From Orthonyx spaldingii (Eukaryota; Chordata; Aves; Passeriformes; Orthonychidae), in assembly GCA_013397795.1 (NCBI GenBank), contig VZTJ01001640.1:2386844-2450843 (forward strand): a stretch of DNA of 64,000 bases. Direction: 5' to 3'. The notes below the pieces were generated by a model. That model was not told where the DNA came from and ran no database searches. It saw only the letters and a list, made by a program, of their open reading frames with translations. Within the stretch, counting starts at the first letter, position 1. Every line of letters starts with the position of its first letter. The position numbers and the translations under genes are program-made. Below, in pieces: positions 25,816 through 37,750 of this stretch.

Positions 25816-28380
25816 CTCTTTAAAAGGACAGTCCTGATGCAAAATAAAGCATGAATGCAGGTGGATCAAATGTCTAATAGGAGAATTGTTTTATCATTTA
25901 TTTAAAGAGGTAAAAGGTTACTGCCACCACCTTAAAAGTAATCAGTGCATTGAAGTGGAGCGTGTTGACTGAGAGCACTCCTGTTTTGACACTCAGTATT
26001 GCTTGTTTTCCTCATCTGTGTTTGTGTGGACACAAGGATGTTCCCAAAAGCAGGGTGGTCAATTAAACATGCCCCAGTTACAGTAAATGGAAACAGGTTC
26101 TTTGTTTAATTATTACCATCTTAAATTGAACAGTGTAGGCAGTTATTCGACTGGGTGGGCACAATAGGAGGTAATGGCACTTTGCAACAATTGTCCTAAT
26201 GAAGGATGACGAGTTTCATTCAAGGTAGTGGGATTTACTGTGGACACTGGGGTCTCTGCCAGCACATCCTATTACAGGATCAGGACCCTCGACAATAAAT
26301 GGTTCACGTTCTTGGAACTAATGTCTCTAATGGGAATAACAGAAGTGGAGATAGTATTAATGTATTACCTCGACCACAGGAGTGCATTGAAGGATTAATT
26401 GAATAATGGACTAAATTTATCTGTGATGCGACTGTGCTGATCTGATCAGCAGGATTTTACCTTCAGATTAATAAAACACATGAAAAAATAGTCTTTGCAA
26501 TTCTCATTTTGCTGTTATTATTATTAATGATTGTCTTATAAAACTAGAATGCAATTTAGCAGTCTGGTTTGCTTCAGATAAAAAATTTGAAGTCTTAGTT
26601 GGAAGCTACCCCAAACTTTTGTCTAAAATGCTGATTAGCAACCTCAAGGGAATGAGCTTCCTTGCAAGATTTCAACACTGCTGCTTAGTTTTGGGCAAGG
26701 CAGAAACAGTGTAAGAACAAGACTTTCCTAAGGATTTATTTTCTGTATGTTGTGTCAGCTAAAATGTAATACAGGGAACTTAACAAAAATGTGTTTTCTA
26801 CAGCAATCATGTAAATGTCTTACAAGCGTATATTGTCACCTTTCTTCCTATTGAATTGTGCCCGAATCCACCCAGTTTCTCATTTCTCTTTGATTATTCA
26901 CAGAAATGTGTTACTTGAAGTTTATACCTAATACTATGAGAAAGTTGTTTTAGGAATAAACCAGTGAGGGAAACACAGGATCCACCATCTCTTTCGCCCA
27001 TGCCAATGTCAGGAAAAAGCAGTTGACGTCCAATGACTTTTCTAGGGATGTGGAAGGACAGCCAAATTTTGGTCTTTTGGATCTTCAAAGTGGTGTTTTG
27101 GAGTTGAAGAGCAGTTTAAGCTTACTTGTTATTTTCTTACTTTGGTTTGGGTGCCTCAATGTTTTTCCATAAATGTGTACACAATTCCTGCTTTTTCTCT
27201 TAGATTGTCAGTTGTCACCATTTGAGCCCTACTGACACATTTTTCAATGCACAGGTTAACCTGAGGTGTTAGTGCACTGCAATCTGTACATTGGCAGGGA
27301 GAGGAGAATAAAAACACAGGCAGAAATTACAGGATCTTGTTGCAGAGGTTGGATAATGACTGCTGAGTGCCACAGAAAGTTTTTCTTGGAAGATTTTTGC
27401 AGCAGAGGCTAATAGGGGCTAGAAAGGTGGATGTTGCTGGCACTGTCACCCTGTGGTTTCCTGTAGTACTTACAAGTAGGAGTGCTGAGAAAATTATCTG
27501 TTCCTTAAACATCTCCTGGAATAAGAACAAAACCTCATTTCCTTCAGCACTCCATTGCCTGGCTTTTGCTTTAATTGGGCAGGCCAAAGGAAACATGGCC
27601 AGCACACCTTGGTGGATTGGGGAAGCAGCCACACAATGTGAGTGTCCCACAGTGAGGACGGATATGCTCAGGAGGTGGCAAATTAAAATGTTTTAATCCA
27701 ACTTATCCAGAAACCATCTGCAAAACTCAAGCTGTCAAGGTCACGTACGTTGGCGTTGTGTCCATCTATGCCTGACCTAGAACTGACCCTATAGTTTATG
27801 TGAGAAATGAAAGAGAGGAGGAGCTGGAGCAGGGGGAAAGAGGAACAGTTCTGTGATTGGAAATAGCAAATACTGAGTGAAGGGAAGGTAAATTCTGTTT
27901 CCCCAGCTATATCCATTCATTAAAGATCAGTAATGAAAACTTTATCAGCTGTCGGTTCAGAACTACTGCAGTAAATAGACTTGAAATCTCCATGGGATGT
28001 TCAAGAGAAACAAACAATAATAGCCAACCCTTTGCTTTGAGCCTTCCCCACCACAAGGCAGGGGTGGGAAGACGCAGTTAAATTCTTACGCTCACTGCCC
28101 AACAAACAAGGTCACGGAGAAATAGTGTGAAAATGACAATTGCACACTGGGAACAGTCTTGGTTTGAATCAGGCTCCTCTTGCAGGAACCACACCGTATC
28201 AAATCTAGGTCTTGCACAGCCTGAAACACCTTGCTAACAGTTATGTTTCTCAGATCATTGTGTATTAACATACAGGAATGTCTAAATTTCTAAATTCAGG
28301 CATTATTAGCAAAGCCTTTTTTTAAAATAGTTTCACTGACACTTGGCATGCAAATATGTGTGCTAAACCAGTGATGTGTG
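25816..28380. other. AT-rich non-coding DNA with a possible conserved block
   Basis: There is no gene or named repeat. Within it, 26090-26560 is dense in TAATTA/ATTAAT-type cores. It also keeps several CpG and contains a 17-base near-perfect palindrome at 26435-26451. This block looks unlike its surroundings and is a candidate conserved non-coding element, by motif content only. Confidence 0.45.
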
Positions 28381-28522
28381 GGGTTTTTCAGGTTTGTTGG
28401 GGTTTTTTCTTTTTTTTTTTTTTTTTTTTGTTTGTTTTGGGGTTTTTTTGGTTTGTTTTAGTTTTGTTTGTTTGTTTGATTGGTTTTTTTGTTGTTGTTG
28501 TTGTTTTTTTGTTTTGTTCTTT
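28381..28522. repeat. T/G-rich low-complexity tract with a 20-base T run
   Basis: The tract has T runs (20 T at 28410-28429) alternating with GGGG, GGTTTG and GTTTGTTTG units and ends in (GTT)n. It produces a spurious lysine-rich open frame on the minus strand. Similar tracts occur at 34392-34412, 54662-54802 (complementary strand) and 55911-55980. It may derive from a retroelement tail, but no body is recognisable on either side. Confidence 0.85.
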
Positions 28523-29823
28523 TACAAATTTCCTGGACCCTTGAGATTTCCAATGCCTTTTTGCAACCTTCTGCTGGAAACATTGACATTCCTTAAACCA
28601 CAGTATCATGGACTTAGTCCTGGTACATGGGCAAAAGTGTCCCATAGTCAGGAAATTGGAAGGAACTGCTTTTTAAGAGAAACTTGTTCTGGGCTAACTA
28701 CAGGGAGGGGATTTCAACATGAATGAGCTTTAAGCTGACAGAGGGGTGGGATCTCCTGAGCATCCAAGTTTTAGCTTTGAAGGCATTGTTCAAACTAGTG
28801 AATATTTCAACCCTGAGCATGCTACAGCAATGTACCCTGTGTCCTTCCCCCTGTCCCAGGCATGAGCAGAATGGCTGTGAATGTGTCTTCCTCATGTGAG
28901 ACTGCTCTGTATAATGCTGAAGTCAAATAGGAACAAATGGGAATGATTTGTGTGTACCAACACCACTTTAACGTGATTTAAACCATTTATGCATGATCTA
29001 TAAACCCTTGGGCATATCATCCTCATTTAAAATTCCTGCTTACCTTTTTACAAGGGCTTGTCTGGAACACGAGCTCCTTAGGCCCTATTTTGCCCATTTG
29101 TAGAACGTATATTTACAGAAAACACAACATTAATGCTTTCTCTGAGTATATTGCTGCTCATTCCAGTGCCTAAGGTCAGCCTGCCAAGGCACTTCCTCTG
29201 TGCCTGCCTGTTTTGTATGCATTTAACAAGCTGACTCAGGGAATTCCCAGCCATTTCAGGCTCAGCAGGTCAAGAATCTGCCCTGAAAGACCGAGTTCTT
29301 CTTGCTTAGACATGTGTATCTGAGTTTCTGTGCTTGGCTCAGCAGCTGTTGCTTGTTGGTTTTGCTGAGAGCTGGCTGGGTCGTGCAGTGTCATTGCCCA
29401 CGACAGAAATGGGGTGAACCCCAGGACCTGCTTGCTGCTGGCAGGGGTCTGGTGACAGCAGGTTCTTGCATGGTCTCAAAGCTGGAGAAGACAGAAAGCT
29501 TGGCCCTGGTGGCCATCCTGTTGTTCTTGTGGCACGTGGTGCAGGGAACAGAGAGGAGTAGAAATTATTGTCTTGCATTACCACCTTGGCTTTCTAGCAA
29601 GCCTTAGCCAGAATTTTGCCACCTCTGGCTGAGCATTACATCCCCAGCTTATTCTTCTTTTCAGTCTCCTGCCAATATAAGCAGGGAGTGAACGCTAAGT
29701 AGAGCATTTAATTGCCATTGAAGGTGTGCTCTTATCTCTATGTATGCCACACACTTCCACCATGACCTCTGTGGAATCACTGAGTTTCTCTAGATTCTAT
29801 ACTGAAGCTGCTAAGGCTTTTTT
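28523..29823. other. Unique non-coding DNA, no gene seen
   Basis: No coding domain, RNA gene or named repeat is recognised between the T/G tract and the assembly gap. Confidence 0.5.
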
Positions 29824-29863
29824 NNNNNNNNNNNNNNNNNNNNNNNNNNNNNNNNNNNNNNNN
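29824..29863. other. Assembly gap, 40 N
   Basis: Forty N bases are flanked by TTT on the left and eleven T on the right. The gap sits in a homopolymer run, a typical sequencing or assembly break. The true length of the missing sequence is unknown. Confidence 0.99.
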
Positions 29864-32800
29864 TTTTTTTTTTTGAGTTACCAAGTGTCTGTTTAATGTA
29901 AACATGTCTAGGCCTTAAAATTAAGGGGAACTCATCTAAAGAGAGCCTTTAGGCACAACTGATACATACATCAATAACAGATATGTATTTTTACAAGCAA
30001 TCTGGACATTAAGGGTTTTTTATATGCCAACAATGTATCAATGACTATAACTAACTGTTTATAAGGCAGTGAAAAGCCCCAGGATATTTCAGATTTGGCT
30101 TTGAGCCATAGTTTGCCTCCTACCAGAAAAGAAAAAGTAAAGGGAAAAAAAAAAAAAAAACAGGGAAGGAAATCAGCCTGCAAATATTTTCTGAGCAGCA
30201 TGAGCAAGACAAACCAGACAATTTTGTTTTATCCACTGACTAAGCATTGGAATATGGTGGTGTTGCCAGAGATCTTGTTGCTACCTTTAAGTTAGCAGTT
30301 GTTTATTGTATATAGTGGTGTTATTAATTCGCTGTTGCATTCACGAGGGTTTAACAGCACAGCAGTGACAGTGTAGGATGCTATAAAATATCTCCAGGGC
30401 CCTGTGGAAGAACGGGGGTAGGTAGCAGTGGTAGTGTTGTTAGGAAGGATGAAACAATTGTTCTTCCTTGGGTCTCCCCAGAGGACTCCAGCAGGGACAC
30501 AGCCAGCCAATAACAAATTTTAAAAAGGCTTCTTTAAACACTCGATATATTCATAAGTCCATACACACTAATGCAGTCAGGAAGCCTCATTTGATTCATG
30601 CAATGTGTGTGCAGATGGTGACAGTAAAGGTACAGGAGAGCTGTGGAAAAAGATTAAATAAATGTTATCAGTGTGATTCCAGTGGTGATAATGGGAAAAG
30701 AGACCAAAAAATATTACAAAGAAACAGTGACGTGAAACCATTTGGGGAAGGGAGTGATTACAAAGGAAACAGCGGTAATTTAGAGAACTAATTATCATAT
30801 AGGCTTCACACCATCCAAAAAGGAACCTGGAAGCCATTAGCAACACACCCCATGGTTTTGCTCAAGTAGGGGATTAATGGCACTGGGTCCATAAAGGCAG
30901 CAGCAGTAATGAATCTCCAGTCCTTAAACAGTAATGATCTCCATGACAGATATTTCAGAGAACTGCATTGTCAACCCTCCTATGACTGTCTTTTGCTTCA
31001 TTTCTAATACTGTCTTGGAGAAAAAAATTGAGGTTTCTTCTGCAGTTCTGTGTGTAGCTTTTCCCTATGGCGGCCAAATGCAGACATGTTTTATGGAGAG
31101 TTATGATGGATCCAAGACATCTCATAGTGGGAGTGAAGTAATGCTGCTTAAGAGTCCTTGAAAATCTGTGAAATGATGCTTTGGGGCACAGAACAGTCCT
31201 TTTCTGATAGGACTAGGCACAAATTTGCCCTGTCCCTGTGGCAGAATATTTCATAGATTCCAGGGTTTCATTTTTTTCTCACGATTTTGTGGAAGAGAAT
31301 GTAACCACCTGGTTTGGGCTTGTCCATGGCTTTCAAGGCACCGGGTGATGGCCAGGCTGAGTGTGGAGGTGTCTGTGAGAGGTTCTTCCTCTCCGAGCCT
31401 GGCTGCAGTGAAGCTGCTCTGTCCTGGCTCTGCCCGCAGTGGGTTGCAGTGTGTCCGTCTCACGCTTCCACCAGCACTAAATTCACTAAAAGAAAACTTT
31501 ACTAAATATACCATGTGTGGGTGCCACTCACGATAAACAGAGTCTCTGATTTCATCTGCTTTGAATTCCATTTGCTTATGATTACCTGAACAGCCCTTGT
31601 TTATGCTGGCTTTCTCAGTCTGTTATTCGCAGATGTCTCTGAATAGACAAGCTTCCTTTCCAGTCTAATGCGTTTAAATTATATAAATAAACTTCCCAGA
31701 GAACTGATTACTTACTGTTCTTGTTCCTGTATCAAAGTGTGTTGCTCTTCCTTTGTAATGTACTCCTACACCCTTTGATAACTCCTTTCTGCAGATTTTA
31801 AACCAACCTTTTAAACCCAAGCTGACTTGTGGGGTTGGAAACAAGCTCGTGGGAACAAAACAGAGGCAGTGAATAGTTTAATCCACAATGAACCTTCCTG
31901 TCACATTTTTGTGTGATTTAGAGGAAAACATTTTGGTTGAAAAAGGCTGTGTTGTTTGTACTGTAATAGTCTAAGGATCTAGATAAGACATTTATTAGAC
32001 AAACTGATACAGAGAAGAACAGAGACACAAGTGCCAGACTGGAGAGCTAAGTATAATTTGAGAAATCATCAGAGTTTTGTTAGAGGGATGAGTAATATCA
32101 TCTCTGTGGGAAAATGCAGTTGGCAGAGGAGAGAGTGTTAGCAGAGGAAAAGCAAGGTGAAGAGGTAATTATCTCCTAGGAGAATGGCACAGAGAGCTCG
32201 GCTCAGGCAGCCTGGGAAGAGAGAGAGAGGATATCACATTCTGTAAAACCAACACCACAACTGGTACTTTGGGGTTCTGGAGGATATAAAGAACTGCTGG
32301 CCCTAAGGAAAATATAACTAAAAAAAAAAATCTAAAAACCATACCAAAAAAATTACTAAATAAGGCTTTTACCTAAAGAGGAGGCTCTTGTAGTGAAGGA
32401 AGTTGTATTTTTAAAATAGATTTCAGACCTAAATGCTGTGAAAAAACCCAGTTTGGATTGATGAAGAAAGCCTCCTGTGACTGTCATGTACTGTGCTGCT
32501 CTGCAACTCATGTGGAAATTCATTGAGCAATTGCAAGTGGAAACAGATCTTGTCTTGCTTTAAAAAAGCCATTCTTCTTGATCCTGAAATTAAATTGGTC
32601 AGGAAAAGGCCAGAAAACTACCCACAGACTGTCCTCATCTCAGCAGTGCTACTTAATGACACTTTAAGCACTTCAAGCTATATTATCCAATGTGGAAGAA
32701 CAGCTCTGTGTCTCAAATCTCAGTTTAGGACATGAGAACAAGTTTATGTCTTTCTCGTTCCAGGCTTCCTGTCTGGCTTTTGGATGGGATTTGTACTTCT

Positions 32801-35717
32801 CTCATTTTAGCTGTCAGGTCTGAGCTCTGAGGTGGGTGGGATGAATCTCTCTCAGGAGAGCCTGATTTCTGGCTGTTGACAGCAGGAGGAGCTTGTAAAA
32901 AAGAAATTCAGCCTTGTTTTTTAGCTGTTATTTGGCTAGATAAATGAGAGCAATCCCAGCCTTTGCTGATTGTCTACACTTATTGTTTTTTCTTAATTGG
33001 TTTTTGTTCCTTATAAAGGAAGTGCAATACAGAATTCCTTATGGTAAAGAAATAAATGTATTGAAGTTTGTAGCGTAACGAGATGCTCTCCTAAGCTGTG
33101 CACCATATGTAACTTAGAAAGATGGATCTTTGTTTATGGTGGGAGTGTTTCTGTTTCAGAATAATTTCTCTTTCTTGAATCTCTTTTTCTGCTGTTGCTC
33201 ACAAAAGCACAAAATCTTACACTGCAAATGATGCAGAAATCATCCCCCTTTTCCCCTTCTCTCTTAATTGTTATGTTCACACTTTAGATGAAGTGTCTGA
33301 GTGGAGGGTTTAATTTAGATTTAATAGGATAATTATTGCATGACAAATTAATGCCAAACAATTATTAAGTACATCTCTTCTGAGGCTTGTGGAGTTTGTA
33401 ATAGGATAGCTATCAGCTACCTGGTGGTTCAACTTCAAGAAGTCTGCTCCTAATAATCACAGCATTTATTTAACATACAATTTAAATACTGCTTTAGGTA
33501 TAGTATTGTCAGAAAATACCTCAATTCTCCAGACACCTGAAAACTGGTAATGCCATTTATTTACCTAGGATTTTTAGGGTGGCCCTCAGGGATAGAGATG
33601 GGTTTATTGCTGGTGTTATCAGTGCTGTCTGCACTACATCTTTGGAAACAATTATTAAAGCCCCAGATCTTCACTTGTGCATTCCATATTGTCTGCAGTC
33701 AACGGAGTTGCTCCAGGGTAAAATTGATTGCAAAGACTGAAGAATCAGGTTCTGGTTTGTTAATATGGTCTTTGTTGGACTAGGTCTGCAATTAATTTGG
33801 GGTGCTGGAAGGTATTCCTTAAAACAAAATTACTTGGAACTGTGTGAAATTATTTTAACACTGAGGGTCAACTTCTATCTAAACTATTATTAAACTAACT
33901 AAACTTCTATTGAACTCTCCCCTCAGAGCTTCCTAATAGAGGCAGAAATGGAGGGGATGTCCATGAGTGTCCTGATGTCTTGCCTTGCCAGGTTGTGTCT
34001 CCTACAACTACTGCAAACAAATTGTAGTTTCCTCTCCCCTCTGATGAAGATGAGAAGACAACAAGCGTTGTCTTTCTCATGGGTGCAGCTCACCTCCTCC
34101 CTGGCTGGAGAAATTCCTGTTCCCATGCAGTGTTCCAAAGGAGTCATCCTGGGAAGGTTGTAGGTGCCCTGATGTACCTAATACACATGTTTACAGCAAA
34201 TCAGCAGTAGTTGCTGATTAATAGCTCATAAAACCACTGCTAGAGGAGGTGGGGCTGAGGGAGACTGCAGAAATGGCAGGTATCCTCTGCTGGTCCTACG
34301 CTAAAAATTCATTCCATGCTTGATCTAAACTCTGCCATAACTTCTCGACCTTCAAAACATTCTGCAAAGTTCTTGTTTGGGTGGTTGGGGGTTTTTTTTT
34401 TTTTTTTTTTTTCCCTTTTCCAAAGAATTGGGACAGGGTGAGTGACAGGAGGATACTTGTGTTTGTGGCTGTGATGTTAATTCTGTGGCTGCAAAACTTA
34501 GCTGGCTATCAGCAGTCTGGATAGTGAAACTGGCTGCCAGCCTGTCATTACATTTTGATTAATGCTTTTAAAGACAGCTCCAAAAAAAAGTGCCCAGAGC
34601 TGCTATTTATTTATTTACAATGAGCTTACATTTGTAAAGGAATAAATAACTTGCCTTCCCATGAGCTGAGGAAGGAAGTTTATTGCAAGGCATTCAGGGT
34701 AAATACAACATGAAGACATTTGGACCAAAATTACCTCTCTCCCTGCAATGCAAAGTGAATATATTGTTCTGTATGTCTTGGCATGTATATGTGTGTGCAA
34801 TGAACTGAGCAAAAGGTTGTCATGAGGACTTGCTCCCTTTCCTGCCTGTTGCCATTGGTTGCACTTTAAAACAGCAGGAGAGCATTTCCTCTCTTGTCAC
34901 ACTGGGTGGCTTCTCCCATCTTGGGAAACAGCCAGCTTCTGATGTGGCACTTGAGATTGATCAGATATTTAGAATAAATGCTCCAATAGAAGCTTGAAGT
35001 CTTGTTTTTGTGGTGGGGGCAGCGTTTGTGCCCTCTGGGGCGGCTTGGAGTGCCTGTAGGACGTGAACTAGATTTGAACTTGGCTGTTTGCAGATTAATC
35101 TGTTCCTATAAAGATTCCTTTTTAGATCCCATTATTTATGAGAGAAGATTGTTCTTCCCCTCCTCCTTCCTCCCCACCCCTCTCCCAGGCTTCAATTCTT
35201 ATTGCTGTGCCATCTAGTTTAATCTAACCCACAGCAATTAATGTCCTTGACTGGCAGTGTTTAAACAGCAAACAATTTCATCCTGCAAATGGTAGTTTGC
35301 TGCCTGGAATATGAGCAGGTCTTCAACAGTTACATCAGACTATATTTCCCCATGGCAGTTGTAAATACCTGCTATATTTTGCTGCTACCTGTAGCAAACG
35401 CTACCTGTGACACCAACATTATTCACATGGTCGTTTAAGGAATTGCCAAAATCGTGTTTTCTGGTGCCGGATGCTTGGCTTTATGCTCCTGTGCCTGGAA
35501 TTGCTTCTTCAGCACAGTGCAGTGATGGGGATGATTCCCAATTCCTCATTGCCAAGCAGATATGGGTCATGTCTAGGGAAATTCCTGCTGGGAAGCACAT
35601 GGAAATATGCACAGGCTGCCTGTTGACTTGGTGCTGTGGTCCCTCCCTGGGAGGATGGGAGGAGGAAGGTCAGTGCTTTCAGTCTTTGGTTTGTCAGCAG
35701 AGGTCCCCAGCCCAGCA
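29864..35717. other. Unique non-coding DNA, no gene seen
   Basis: Simple tracts occur at 30145-30160 (16 A), 32320-32355 (A-rich) and 34392-34412 (21 T). The block 33290-33500 is rich in TAATTA/AATTATT-type cores and could be regulatory. Open frames reach 122 codons or fewer and show no domain. Confidence 0.5.
34392..34412. repeat. Poly-T run, 21 bases
   Basis: There are 21 uninterrupted T following GTTGGGGG. No retroelement body can be recognised next to it on the minus strand. Confidence 0.9.
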
Positions 35718-35911
35718 TCGCTGCTGCTCGGGGTTTTTGTTTTGAGCAACTGTCGGAGGTGGGGCTGGGCTGTGGTCGCCGGCAGCTCTTCAATCACGGC
35801 AGGAATCGTTCTGCGGAGCACCCGTCAGATCTAATCACCCGCAGCCTGCCTCGAACCAGGGTTGTCTTCTATTGCATTGTACCCGTGGCTCCCGAGCCTT
35901 TTCCCTCCCGT
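35718..35911. promoter_or_regulatory. Small CpG-dense patch (candidate promoter or enhancer)
   Basis: I count 14 CpG in about 195 bases. The stretch is roughly 55-60% GC by eye, so CpG is close to its expected frequency, whereas CpG is rare in the rest of the window. It is too short for a classical CpG island (usually over 200-500 bases) and I see no TATA box or coding exon attached. It could be an orphan CpG island, an enhancer, or a non-coding exon. Alternatively it may be chance plus local GC content. Confidence 0.4.
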
Positions 35912-36406
35912 AACTTCTAGGAATGAATCTTTAAAAACTCATAGCACCTTGCTTTCAGATGTTATTCTTCCAGCTAATGCAAAGATGGGGAAAAGGCTGA
36001 TTTAGAAGAATGAGACTCCAGCTGCTTCTGCTGGCAGAAGGGACTGAGAGCCCTTACAGACAGTGCTGTTCTGAGGGAAACTGCTGGAAAAAACAGTAGT
36101 GTTTCCTGGTGTCTCTTAAAGCACAGGATCTGAATCCCAAGATGGTAAATGCAGTTGAGGAGTACTAATTATCAGTCCCAAGCAAATGAATCTATTTAGT
36201 GTGAGGCTGTGATTTCCTCTGAGAAAGCCCTTGAGAAATGCTGATGCCTTCAGAAGCTTGATTCCAGTGAAAAACTGAAGCTCTCGGAGAGAGATTGCCT
36301 GAAGTTCATGGGTAGGGGATTTTAGGACATGAAGCCTCCATTATCCAGATTAACAGTTAACATTTTCCTACATCAGATTAAAATATATAGGCTCATTTAT
36401 TATTTA

Positions 36407-36531
36407 TTATCTTACTCAGCTGCTATTTCAACTGCTGCCACATCTGATAAGAACAGCAGAGCCTCCCAGGGGGCTTTTATCACAGAAGCAGATGATACCC
36501 ATATTGCTGCAGATAGATAGGAAGGCAGATG
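36407..36531. promoter_or_regulatory. GATA and E-box motif cluster (candidate enhancer)
   Basis: In 125 bases there are five WGATAR sites: TTATCT at 36407, TGATAA at 36445, TTATCA at about 36477, and two overlapping AGATAG near 36511. There are four E-boxes of the CAGCTG/CAGATG/CATCTG class (36417, 36441, 36489, 36526). One E-box overlaps a GATA site directly (CATCTGATAA). GATA factors and basic helix-loop-helix factors commonly act together. Function here is inferred from motif density alone. Confidence 0.3.
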
Positions 36532-37719
36532 AATAATCTTTCATGGTCTGTCATTCAGGATAGTGAAACTATGGCTGATATCTCAGGGTAGTCTCCTCAA
36601 CAGAAAAAAGTTCATTTTCTATCCTCCGGTATCACCTTTTATTACTACTGAAACAGAATGGGCACAATAGGAAAATGTTTTAACACTCCATAAAATCTTT
36701 CACATATTTTCAAACCAATCAATCATCTGAAATTGAAAAGCAGAGTTACCTTTTCTCAATAAATACACAGATTAAGTAAATAGTCTGGTTTGAAGTCATA
36801 TCAAGTATTTGAAATACGTTCACCTTCAAAATTAAAAAAGAAAAGTCCTAATATCTTATGAATAGAAGGCCTCTTTAAAACTATTGAGGATACCCTTTGT
36901 GTGACACATAAGGCCAAATGTATTTTTATACTCCTTTATTTGCTCCCTGTGTAGGGCTCATCTTCACAGAAATCTACACTCACCTATGAATATCCATAAA
37001 AATGGCTGAGAAAATATTTCCCTTAGGGCATTGAATGGCCAGTAACTTACAGAGTCTTGTGTACTGCTGTTCATTTCTTGACAAATTGTCATATTGCAAC
37101 TGCTAAGCTATTTTTTATTTAATCTATGTGGGCCAACTACATTGGATTGCATTCTTAGAAATCATTATGAAAATTGTAAATTTAAAAAAAATTGTAAATT
37201 CTGCAATTCTGAAGGGTTATACAGCATTATATGAGCAGTCAAGGGAAGTTCTGTGCTGGTGCCAGTTTCCTAATTCAAATGCTAGAGGGACCAAATTTGG
37301 CTAATGCTTTACTTGACTAAGTACTCACAAGAAAGGAGGAATTGGTGGAAAAACTCTCCAACACACATATTGCTGTGAAGAGCATATTAAAAATCATGCA
37401 CAGGAGTAGAGATGGAGCTTTGGCAAATGAACATCCAGTGCTTAGATTCATTTTTATATGGTTATAAATAATTAACGCTGCAGAACATTGGTAACGCTGC
37501 AAAAGCCAGTCAATAGCATTTTCTTTTCCAAAAGGTCAGGTGGATCAAAAGATAAAAAGGTAGGAAAACAGCATTAAAACAACACTTCTGGGGTCTTACA
37601 AATAAATTGATGAGGAAGGGGGCTGGTTTTGCAAACCCACTCTACCTAAATTGGGATGTGTGCTTGAATTGCTGTGAAACCACCACAGGGCTGGATGTCT
37701 GATAGTGCATCGTGCCTCA

Positions 37720-37750
37720 GGGTTTTCCTGGGTAGGGACAGGGTTTTGGG
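37720..37750 (+). other. Potential G-quadruplex motif
   Basis: Five GGG runs lie within 31 bases, with spacers TTTTCCT, TA, ACA and TTTT. This fits the G3+N1-7 rule for an intramolecular quadruplex with one spare G-run. Such motifs occur by chance as well as in promoters. No promoter is identified here. Confidence 0.6.

Noticed and set aside
28388..28645. Lysine/threonine-rich minus-strand open frame and phenylalanine-rich plus-strand frames
   Set aside because: Produced by translating the T/G low-complexity tract.
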